The position numbers were made by a program, and so were the translations under genes. The notes below the pieces were generated by a model. That model had not been told where the DNA came from and searched no databases. It worked only from the letters and a program-made list of their open reading frames with translations. From Hoplostethus atlanticus (Eukaryota; Chordata; Actinopteri; Trachichthyiformes; Trachichthyidae): a stretch of DNA of 64,000 bases. Of this stretch, positions 43,689 through 64,000 are shown piece by piece; positions within the stretch are counted from its first letter, which is position 1; the number at the start of each line of letters is the position of its first letter. The stretch is from positions 1,390,001-1,454,000 of the forward strand of contig JAXDDX010000046.1 in NCBI GenBank assembly GCA_034670405.1. Direction: 5' to 3'.

Positions 43689-46600
43689 ATGGATCAGTTC
43701 TCTGCTGTATTGATGTCTTATATGTGGTCCTGGGTGGACGTCCAGAGTCTGCTCCTCTTCTCTGTGGTCTTCTTGTTCATAGCAGATTATGTGAAGAACC
43801 GTCAGCCGAGTAGCTTCCCTCCTGGACCCTGGGCTTTACCTTTTGTGGGGAACATATTCTCTGTTGACTTCAGTAAGACCCACGAGAATATGACCAAGGT
43901 AAGCCTCAGATGAAGAAGCGTGCATAAAATGAATGTTAGAGTAAAATTTAACTGAAGGAACAATACTTACAGTAACTCTTTCTACCGACAGCAGTAATTG
44001 TGGCTTTGGAAATCCACACCCAACAAAGTTAATTTAACACTTTCAGATGTCTAATAACCATATCAGGTCGACCAGTGAGCAAACAACTCCCCAATCAACA
44101 CGTGTCAACAACAAATAATTTCCACACAAGAATCAATACTTATTAACACTGAAAAATGTGTTGTGTGGCTGTTGAAAGAACTGTAGAGCAACACCTTTTC
44201 AGTAACTTCCTCTTGCTTTTCAACCACACAACTCAAGATGTCATGCATATCCTTTGGTCTCAAATCTACTCTTGCCCTCACAGTTAGCAGAGACGTATGG
44301 GGACGTGTACAGCCTGAGAATGGGCCAGACATGGGTGGTGGTGTTGAATGGCTTTAAGATCCTGAAAGAAGCTCTGGTAACGCAGGGAGACATCCTGGCA
44401 GACCGCCCAATATTCGCTCCCCAGGAGGACATAGCTTCCAATCAGGGTGAATTCACTTCTTGCAGAGAGAAGATGAGTATCTAAATACCTATATAGTATA
44501 TTTGGGGCTAATGCGATTTCTACTGGGGGTAGAAAGAATAGTGTCATACTGTACTTCAGCTGAATGTTACAAATTAAAGGTTACTAAAGAGTAACTGTTT
44601 CATGTTCCAGAAGTGGCATCCCAAAAACAAAAGATTCTTAATTTTGGTGTGGTCCATGCAAGTGATTTGGTGGGACAATATCATCCCAAGATTCAGAGAT
44701 GACCCCTTTTCAATAATATTAACAAAGCTAGCATCATTTATGAGCAGGAAAGTCTAGAATGACTTTTCTTTACTGTGTGCAACAAATCTTCAGAATCAGA
44801 ATCAAATCAGCCTCCCTGCGGTAGTCAGACTCATCCCCATCAGAAATGAATCCAATAAGGGTTGTATCGTCTGCAAACTTCAGGAGCTTGACAGACTGGT
44901 GACTGGAGGTGCAGCTGTAGAGGGAGAAGAGCAGGGGAGAAAGCACACAGCCCTGTGGGGTGTCAGTGCTGGTGTCTGAGACTTGCTTTCCCAGCTTTAC
45001 GTAGTTTGTTAAGATCTTTCTCCAGGATGGAGAGAGATGGTGTGGTGGGAGGGGGGCTGTTAGGTCCAGAAGTGGGGGATTTAGGTTTGTAGTAGGCCCT
45101 TCCAGACTGACGAGGAGTCGTTGGCAGAGAAGTGATGTTTCAGCTTCTCAGAGTACTGGCATTTGGCCTCCTGTATCGCCTTACCAACAAGTACTTGGCC
45201 AGCTTAAACTATCACCACTCTTGTAAGCCTTTTCCTTTTCCAAATGTAGCTGTTTGAGTCTAGCAGAGAACCAGGGGTTGTCATGGTTATAACTCACCAC
45301 TCACTGTATCAGTGAGTGGTCAGATTCTTCCAACGGAGGGCGGGAGATTGTGTGGTAGGCGCTGTTGACTGTAGTGTAACAGTGGTCCAAGGTGTTCCCC
45401 TCTCTGGTTGGGCATTTGATGAATTGTGGGTTAAATTACATTTGTAGAAATCACCCAGAATGATGACCAATGAGTCCGGGTTCCCTCTTTCTCTCCACAC
45501 CCAGTATTTGGTCGGTGAGTTGCCGCCGAGCCTCCTGCACGTTGGCTTGCGGGGGTGTATAAACACCAACCAGAAAAAAGGATATGAATTCCTGAGGGGA
45601 ATAGAGTGGTGCAGGAATGAGTCCTAAACCCTGGAAGGGAGTTAGCATTCTTCCGGTTCCCTCGTCTCGAAGTCTATAGGTTTTTTCAATGGGTTTTTGG
45701 TTAGATGCCTGAAATAAGCTCTGTGGTTAACACAAGCTTAAGAGGTTTTGACGTTTTGTTCTACGACATAAAATACGTCAGTAAATACCCCACTCGTGAA
45801 TTTTGAAGCTTTTATGTGTCTTAAAAAAGGCGGTTGCTAACAAGTGACTAAATGAGACTACAGAGGTTGTCGGGGACATTAAACGCATCACGCCGAACAG
45901 GGTAACTCATCTACTCACTAGTCCGCCTTTACAGCCTCTAGTTGTGTTTATACTCACGCTCTTCCAAACTATTCTAACTCAACTCTAACTCTAACTGTAG
46001 ATTTATCAATTTATAGTATTTTTAGTGGTGGTGACGTTGAGGTCATGCGACCGTGGTGTAGTAGAGATGTTGAGCTCTTTAATATTATTAATACTTTATT
46101 TCCTTATCAGGCATAATCACCACTAATGGACATATGTGGAAACAGCAAAGGCGCTTTGCCCTCACCACCCTAAAATACTTTGGAGTTGGCAAGAAATCCC
46201 TGGAAACCGCCATAACAGATGAATTTATGTATTTGTCCAACGTAATTGCTGATCACAAAGGTAAAGATTGAATGCAAAAACCTTTACAAAAATGTTGAGT
46301 TGCAGTGGTCTGAAATCTCACCCATCTATCTGCAAAGTTTAAATTGCTATAATTTGATAATGATGTGTTTAACTGTCCAGGAAAGCCCTTTAATCCCTAC
46401 ATGATCGTAAACAATGCTGTCTCCAATATCATCTGCTCCCTGATTTTTGGTCATCGCTTTGAGTACGGTGATGAGAAGTTCATGAACCTGATCACGGCGT
46501 TGGGCAAAGGTGCCCAGGTGCAAGGCTCCATCTGGGTACAGGTATTGTATTTCAAAGTTATTCATGAACGGTTTATCATTCATGTGAGTGGATAGTATGT

Positions 46601-47234
46601 ACTTCAGTGATATTCATTGATCTTTTAAATACTGTTTTAGAATCAGACCTGCTCTTGCCCACAATCTTTCTTATCTGTGCAGCTGTACAACTCTTTTCCT
46701 ATGCTGATGAGGCGTTTGCCAGGGCCACACCACACTATCCGTCACATTTATGATGTTGTAATGGACTTGGTGAGATTAGAGATCAATAAGCACAAGGAAG
46801 ACTGGGACCCTTTAGAGCCCAGGGACTACATTGACTGTTACCTGAACGAGATTCAGAAGGTAGGCGGACAAACCAATCGCTGCCTCATTGCTGCATGCAA
46901 CACATTCAATAAAGATAAAATAATACGGTTAAGCCGTGCTTTAGCGTCATTCCTACAAACCCTGTGTAATTCCTAATAATTTTCCACTGTAGCTACTAAT
47001 AATGTTGTAAATTCCAGATAATGTAATAACTTGTCAAAATCCAATAAAATGTCCCACTAAATGGGTTGCAAATGAATTAAAACATGTTAAGACAATAAAT
47101 TGCTGAATAAAATATTATTACATTAACAGGTATTACTTCAGAAGGTGTGTAATATAACTGATGTAATAGTAATATTGACTAACTTGTGAAAATAGGAAGA
47201 ATGTATTAACTCAAGTTATTATGTTATTAGTCAA

Positions 47235-47267
<33 letters not shown>

Positions 47268-48916
47268 ATCATCAGTTAAAAATATTTTGCACCCATTACC
47301 TCACCAGTTACTGTAATAATGTGATATTACATTATCGTGGAACATATTACTTTTTTATTACATTTTTGACCCATTTAAAGGAACATTTTAAAGTCAAGTT
47401 ATTATATTAGTTCTTTCATTATCAGTTGCCACTAAAGCAAAATATTCAGACAATAAAGATGTATGAGCCTGGTGTGAGGGTTGATTCCACCTATTGCCAC
47501 AATAACATATTATTACTGATTTACTTCCATAACTGAATTGAAGTAGAATGACTGTAATTACATTGTTGTTACACTGTTTGGAATTTCCACGATCAGAGTA
47601 ACGGGGTTGCAGATGCTGAGGCTACTTTTTTTGAGGATAACCTGGTGATTTGTGCCCTGGATCTGTTTGCGGCTGGCACTGAGACCACATCCACCACGCT
47701 GCGCTGGGCTTTTCTCTACATGACAAAGTACCCAGAGGTTCAAGGTAGGGACATTCACCAGCTACGCCACATGGCTCAGAAATGTGGATGGAAAGTCCCT
47801 AAAGTCATTTGAAGACTTTGCCTTATTGTTCCTTTCTCTATTGTCCTGTTCCCCAGAAAAGGTCCAGGCTGAGATAGACAGAGTGATTGGACAGTCTAGA
47901 CAGCCAACCATGGCGGACCGTGCCAACCTGCCTTATACTGACGCTGTCATCCATGAGATCCAGAGGATGGGCAACATAGTTCCTCTCAGCCTTCCTCATA
48001 TCACCAACAGGGATGTCCAACTGGGAGGCTACATAGTCCCAAAGGTCATTCCTCATTTTGTGCTGTAACGTGTAACGTATGTATAAGCAATTCCATCACA
48101 CACCATATTGCTCTTTCATAAATTGTCATTTTAATCCAATCATCAGGGTGTTACAATAATTCCCAATCTGACCTCGGTGCTGTTTGACAAGAACGAGTGG
48201 GAGACGCCCTCCACCTTTAACCCAGGACACTTTTTAAATGAGGAGGGCAAGTTTGTGAAGCGAGCTGCATTCCTCCCGTTCTCTGCTGGTAAGGAGCATT
48301 ACAAGACATTGTAATGTGAAAGACAAGCTCCTACAGACTAAGGAGGCACGAAGGAGCAGTGTTTCAGAAAAAAACACTTTTAGTAGTAGTAGGCGTCCTG
48401 GTGGCTCAGTGGTCTAAGGTACCACATAACCGCAACGCCCTGGGTTCGAATGGCCGGGGACCTATGTCGCATGTCATCCCTCCTCTTTCACCGTATCATT
48501 CCTGTCTCTCTCTATCAATAACTATACTCTATAATAATAACTATCAAATGAAGGCAAAAATGCCCAAAAAATAAAAGAGGAAGAAGAAGAGGAATTACCT
48601 TTATATAATACCGTTACATTCATAGCTCAGTTAATGTTGAAGACAAGCACATTTGTGTGTACTGTACTGTAACTAAAAACTCATTATTATAAACTTGCAT
48701 TTAACTGGTAAATTATTGTTTGATTTCCATTCAGGTAAACGAGCGTGTCTCGGGGAGAACCTGGCCAAGATGGAGCTTTTCCTCTTTTTCACCTGCTTCA
48801 TGCAGCAGTTCACCTTCTCCATGGCTGCTGGTGTGAAGCCTTCACTTGACTACTGCTTTGGGACCCTTTTGTCCCCTGTTTCCTATGAAATCTGTGCCAC
48901 CCTGCGTCACGTGTGA
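43689..48916 (+). CDS. Cytochrome P450 family 2, copy C (9 exons)
   Basis: Third and more diverged CYP2 paralogue. Exons: 43689-43898, 44284-44446, 46111-46260, 46381-46541, 46683-46859, 47597-47744, 47857-48044, 48147-48288, 48735-48916; total 1515 nt, 504 residues, no stop. Start MDQFSAVLM; an in-frame ATG at 43632 would add 19 residues before the membrane anchor and is less likely. Motifs: [29 protein letters not shown] (I-helix), [13 protein letters not shown] and haem loop FSAGKRACLG. Exon 6 is 148 nt rather than 142, adding two residues at its start (SNGVADAEA). Exons 7 and 8 are nearly identical to A and B while exons 3-5 differ more, which hints at local gene conversion. A TATA box at 43602 and an AATAAA at 49188 frame the gene. 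Intron 2 holds a non-LTR relic and intron 8 a SINE. Confidence 0.93.
44797..45660 (-). mobile_element. Rex/RTE-like LINE relic in CYP2 C intron 2
   Basis: Shares TGCGGTAGTCAGACTCATCC and CTTCAGGAGCTTGACGGACT-like sequence with the LINE at 38294-39233. It lies in the same orientation but includes more of the 5' region (to about 45660). Frames are short and broken. Confidence 0.65.
47235..47266. repeat. ATT microsatellite
   Basis: About ten ATT units in CYP2 C intron 5, inside an AT-rich stretch of short repeats. Confidence 0.85.
48391..48575 (+). mobile_element. tRNA-derived SINE in CYP2 C intron 8
   Basis: Has an A-box-like TGGCTCAGTGGTCTAAGG, a B box GGGTTCGAATGG, the body TGTCGCATGTCATCCCTCCT and the end AAGGCAAAAATGCCCAAAAA, the layout of a common fish tRNA SINE. 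Confidence 0.8.
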
Positions 48917-50657
48917 GTCTCACTGCACTGCCACCAAAGAGACAAAGTTCTTGTCGACATTTGTCGACAAAAAAAAGCAGCCTTTTCTCTAAAACTTCTT
49001 AGGATTTTATTTTTTTTGTTTTGTTTTCATTCATGAGTTCTCAAAATCAAGGAAAATACATCCATAATGTTATCAAATTGCATTTCCTATGAGTTAAAAA
49101 CCAAATAAATCTGGACCTAAAAATCAATTGTATCAGCATTGGTATGTAGATTAATGTAGTCATATTAACATGTACTGTACATTTTGCAATAAAATGTTTT
49201 GCGCTGACAGAATCCAACCAGCAACAGCAAACATGGGCACTTGCACAGCACCGGCACAAGCAAGTATGCAATATACTGTACATCAGAATAGCTTGTTAGC
49301 TAACAATATTAGCAGGTCATAGGGCTGGGAGGAACCCTACGACCTGCTTATATAATAAACCTTCACAGGAATGGAATGCAAACAAGGTTGTGGTCATATG
49401 TGGGCAGATACATAAGACTGTGTACTGATACGCTATACCTACATACACTGCAGTTCTGTTGTCAACCCATGATAGCAGAACCTCTGACCCAAATTGTAAC
49501 AGTTAACAGTATTGTAGTTTGAAATTTAAAGCAACCACTGAGTGGGTCTGATTGATCTTCCAAGCAGGACATTACACTGATGAGTGTCAAACTGACAGGT
49601 TTGGTATAATTTGGATCGGGATTAAAAATGTAATTCCCTAATCTAAGGTCAAACTGCTCTGATCACAAACAGATTGTAATTTGAAAAAAATAAATTAAAA
49701 ATGATTTCACTGCTTCTATAAATGAAGGACGGCATCCCAGATAAATCAAAAAAGTATTTAAGTGTCCCAATTGAATGCATGATCGTTTGAGTATTTCTCT
49801 AATGAACTCTTGAGAATGAATCTGTGGTAACATCCTGATTGTTACTGTCATCAGTACAACTTCATCTGGTGTTCACAGGATATAAAAACCTTCAGGGTAT
49901 TAAGAGACCATTCTGTATAAAGATTAAAAAAAAAGTATTAATAACGTTCAGCTGCCATATACAAACATTACAAATAAGGAATTCATTTAAATTTTGAGGG
50001 AAACTATATGTGATAAGGTACAGCCCAGACAACTGTTTATGTCAACCCACTTAGTCACAGAGTAATTAAACAGCCTTTATGATCCAGAGTCAAAAGTCTG
50101 TTTACTTAAATACAGGGGTCTGAAATACCTTGACATAAAATGTAGTTTTTCTTCAGCAGACACTTTTGTTTTTTCACTAAAATGGCTTGTAAGCATAACG
50201 TGCGTCACTGAAACCCAGGAGGAATGCTAGCCTAAAGCTAGCAAGCTACGTAGATGTAGAAACGTATTCTCATAGTGAGACACGATGTCTGAAGAAAAAT
50301 ATCCCATTAAAATTTAAACAGTCAAGGTTTTCCTTAAAATAGATATCCTCAATATGTGGCCATAGAAATAAAAGACATTCATACAAGAGTGACATGACTG
50401 AGTGGGGATAAGATGAATAAGGGCTGTGATACACTGGACTGGGCCATTTCTCAGACCAACGGAGAGAGGAGATGCCACAACACCTCCTTACATTGATTCA
50501 GTTACATTTTAGATTTTACCTTTGTCTCATTTCAGTTCTCGCTAGTAGGTACGCTGCCTTGTCACGTTGCCCAAAAAGTTGCCTGGTGGGTGTAGTCATA
50601 GGATTGGGTTGTGTGCCTTGGTTATTAGGGCGACATTGAGGGTCTTTATAGTCCCAT
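48917..50657. other. Convergent interval between CYP2 C and the EGF gene
   Basis: Both genes end towards this region. An AATAAA for CYP2 C is at 49188-49193. No exon, RNA gene or clear repeat was recognised in the rest; EGF-gene 3' UTR is expected next to 50657. Confidence 0.5.
49188..49193 (+). terminator. Candidate AATAAA polyadenylation signal, CYP2 C
   Basis: AATAAA about 270 bp after the stop codon in TTTTGCAATAAAATG. Confidence 0.5.
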
Positions 50658-61063
<10,406 letters not shown>

Positions 61064-62102
61064 TACCTCTTTCTATAGGGAGAGGTATACGAGAATGAGA
61101 AAGCAAGACAGAAGAACAGGGCAGAACAGAGATTAACCACTACATATATATATATATATATAGCTCATTTTCATACATTGTTTCTGACCATGAAATGAAT
61201 GCAACAATGTGAGACAATTAATGGTGATTGAGTTCACTGAAATCCTACCCATATGAACTGCGGGCTGACAGTCACACCAGTCATATTGTTCATGTCTAGA
61301 CACGTAAAACAACACTGGGGTAAAGTGATGAGGGCACCCTGTTATTAAGTTAACCATCTTCAACCCCCTGGGCTTCTGCACAGAACAAAAGAAACTTTAA
61401 GCCCTACGTATTATTGCTACTGGGAGTTCGGGAGTTTGTGCGGTTTAAATTGAAAATCATCTATGAAAAGATAAGACTATTTTCATAAAACGATTGACCA
61501 TGTGTCAACGATTGAATTGTGTAAGGAGAGGTAACTGTGAAACCATATGCAAGACAGTTGTAGTAATTTAGGTCTGCAATGCGCTTCTCTTTCAGCTTTC
61601 ACGTTTACATTACATGTATAAAAAATCTAAACAACTTTTTAACTTACCGGGTATTCAATTTACTCGTACAAATAAAGGCGGCTTTGGCTCACCTGTTGGG
61701 TTGGGTTGGGTTTCCAGTTGCCAAAATGCGTTTATTCCACTGTCTTCAGATGCGGGCTTGCTGTGCAGAAATGAAACGCAAGCCAAGCCAGGATAGGGGG
61801 CTGTACTGCAGTGACTCCACATCCTGCCCAGGAATCTGTTCTTCCCATTCCAGAAATCCCAAACGACCGCAAAACGGGAAAAACAAATACCCCAAGTCCA
61901 ACTTTGCGAGGCCGCAGATGCCCCTGTTTTGAACCCTGAAATGGAGGTCATAAACTAGTCATGGTGAATGGGAGGTCGGTCAAGCAAGGAATGGCTCAAA
62001 GCCTCCGATACAAGAGCTTTCTCAAGGAAAAAAGGAACATAAGGGAAGTCCCGCATTAAAAATGAAGCCAGAAGGTAGTCTACACAGCTCCACAAACCAC
62101 AT
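61064..62102. other. 5' flank of the multi-EGF gene
   Basis: Would contain the promoter and perhaps non-coding 5' exons of the minus-strand EGF gene. A TA repeat is at 61144-61161. No protein-like frame; the 117-codon frame at 61579 shows no recognisable domain. Confidence 0.4.
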
Positions 62103-62734
62103 GCCGGATTCACAAATGTGCCCTTAAGATAAATCTTAAGTTACCTGAAAAGAAAAAGAAATAAACGTTTGCAAAAGGCTAACATTTCAAATACAAATCC
62201 CCAGTATTTTCTTCAGATTAGTCTCACCTCTTACGAACTTCTCTTGGTTTCTTACTTAGGAACTCCTCGAATAACACATAACAGGAAATACAAAAAATAT
62301 TGTATATATAGCTATATATATAATATGTATCAATGCACGGTCTGCTAGCTATAGAAATATAACCGTTGTTGGCTTGAAAATTTAAATCCCCTCTCGCGAA
62401 GAAAACGTTAAGGTAGGAATCAGCTATGCAAGCTAATAGTCTAACACAGCTAACTAGTTAAATTTAACAATAAAATGTTAGTCCTAAACTGAAAATGTAA
62501 AATACAATGTAATTAAATAAAATACCTAACTTGTCTAAAAGGTGTGTTTAAACGAATGAATTTAGAGGCTTGCAGTTTTAAGAGTAAGTGTAAGGTTATC
62601 TTAAAGTTAAGACAAAAAAATCGAGAATTACTTAGCTTTCAAGAATATCATTTATTTGTACGATCTTTTCTTAGGAAGCAAAATAACGTTACATTTAATA
62701 TATTTTTCCTTAAAAAGGTTTTGTGAATCCAGCC
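62103..62734. mobile_element. Possible Harbinger-like relic
   Basis: GCCGGATTCACAAATGTGCC at the left and GGTTTTGTGAATCCAGCC at the right are inverted and resemble the ends of the Harbinger-type elements in CYP2 A. No ORF and no clean target duplication. Confidence 0.45.
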
Positions 62735-63688
62735 ACTGGTTCAAGCAGACATATTTCAGTTGTTCAGTTGTCACTTACAATAACGTCAATGTGAAAATGC
62801 ACAGCTTTATTACAATAATTCAGTTGAAAAATCCAGTATCAGCACATATTGCAGCAACATGGTCCAGATGCATTGCATATGTACCCACAATAAGCTTCAT
62901 GGTTTCAGCTTTTACATTGATTTCTGTTTTTTTGTCATCCTGTCTGAATGAGGTTGAGAGATTCACAATGAAGCCTAATAAAATGCTTTAACTTCACAGG
63001 AACATGTTATAATACATTAACCAAGGTAACAGAACAACACAGAAAGAGGCACCAGAAAAGCAACAACACCCATATAGAGCAACAGAGATAAAACACCTAC
63101 GAAACAAACTCAGTCTGATGGTGATCAGTTTATACATTTTAAGGTAAATGATTTATTCATCTGATGGCATCAAAGATATTTAAATGCAGCAACATCACAG
63201 ATCAACGTCAGACCATCTGTGACAGAACACAACAAAGTGATATTGATTGACCTAAACCATGAAGTATACAGTATATTGTGCAGTGGTTCTCAAACATGGC
63301 CATCCAGGCCCGAGAGTCTGCAGGTTTTCATTCCAACCAATCACTGCAGCAGACAATTTCCCTGATTAGTTCCCCTAGTCTGATTGAAGGTATGGAAATC
63401 GGTGAAATGGGCTGGAATAAAAACCTGCATACTCTTGCAACTCGATGGTGCATGGTTGATAGTACTGTGTATACTGTATAGCCCCTTAGAGAAGGTGGCA
63501 CACAGAAGCAATCCTACGTGAAAGTACAGTTTGTGGAGGTCCTTTAGAAAAAAGGTGCAGGCATGTCATGATGGGACTAGAAAGGTGTATCCATCTGGCT
63601 GCCCTTGGCCCCAGGTGATACCACCCCATAGCTGTTCTCCTGCCACCTCAGCCACTGCATATGGACCTCTTTCTGCACCTGGTCAGAA

Positions 63689-63689
<1 letters not shown>
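62735..63689. other. No gene seen
   Basis: AT-rich sequence with a CAGTGGTTCTCAAAC motif near 63281, often found at ends of fish repeats. Nothing else can be supported. Confidence 0.4.
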
Positions 63690-63764
<75 letters not shown>

Positions 63765-63773
63765 AGAGAGAGA
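63690..63773. repeat. CA then GA microsatellite
   Basis: About 35 CA units (63690-63760) followed by GA units to 63773. The histidine- and threonine-rich open frames crossing it are artefacts of the repeat. Confidence 0.95.
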
Positions 63774-64000
63774 CATGTCACAACTCATATGCTTGTTGCA
63801 ATCTAGTTTATTAGTTTATGTATCTTATTGTATTTTCTTTTTTGTTTTGTTTCTGTACATCTGGAATCAGAAGAATATTCATGATTTTAGTACGTGTCAC
63901 CTAATGTAATGAGACAAAGAGAAGTGGCAAACAATTAAAATCTATAAGCATACTTGTCCCATGAGGAGGGCCATGAGCCACCTCAATATGCAGTACCTCT

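Noticed and set aside
63531-63909. Open frames rich in His and Thr
   Set aside because: They come from translating the CA microsatellite in different frames.

Overview
The window is vertebrate nuclear DNA, almost certainly from a ray-finned (teleost) fish. The genes are split by GT-AG introns. The repeats are typical fish families: L2-like and Rex-like LINEs, Tc1, Harbinger, hAT, DIRS and a tRNA-derived SINE, plus long CA runs. FAAH next to UQCRH matches a linkage also known on human chromosome 1. All gene models below were joined by hand from splice sites, reading phase and remembered family sequences; there is no transcript evidence.

Layout. 494-11732 (minus): FAAH, fatty acid amide hydrolase, 15 coding exons, 591 codons, with a LINE and a hAT-like relic in its introns. 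12801-15779 (minus): UQCRH, the hinge subunit of respiratory complex III, 4 coding exons, 93 codons, with an inverted pair of L2 tails in intron 3 and a tRNA-Lys relic in intron 2. 15780-19480: no host gene, but a clean hAT-type element with arms over 200 bp and an 8-bp target duplication, then a decayed Tc1 element. 19483-48916 (plus): three complete nine-exon CYP2-family cytochrome P450 genes in tandem (A 502, B 503, C 504 codons). A and B lie in a recent direct duplication that includes introns and flanks; C is an older, more diverged copy. 50658-61063 (minus): a secreted protein of 810 codons in 22 exons, with a signal peptide, nine calcium-binding-type EGF domains, one atypical EGF, six short EGFs and a C-terminal EMI-like cysteine module. 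61064-64000: no gene recognised.

The A/B duplication is useful because each copy serves as the empty-site control for insertions in the other. A carries two Harbinger-type elements (3-bp CTG and CAG duplications) and a mariner-like element (TA). B carries a DIRS-type tyrosine-recombinase retroelement inserted in an older Tc1 relic, an L2 fragment in its 3' flank, an L2 tail in intron 2 and a Rex-like fragment in intron 6. The P450 reading frames stay open through all of this.

The genes do not form one pathway. FAAH degrades fatty acid amides, and CYP2-family enzymes often oxidise fatty acids and xenobiotics, so a lipid-signalling link is possible but is inference. I found no CRISPR array, prokaryotic operon or clearly new molecular system. 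The most unusual items are the EGF protein with a terminal EMI-like module and the paralogue-resolved nest of transposons.
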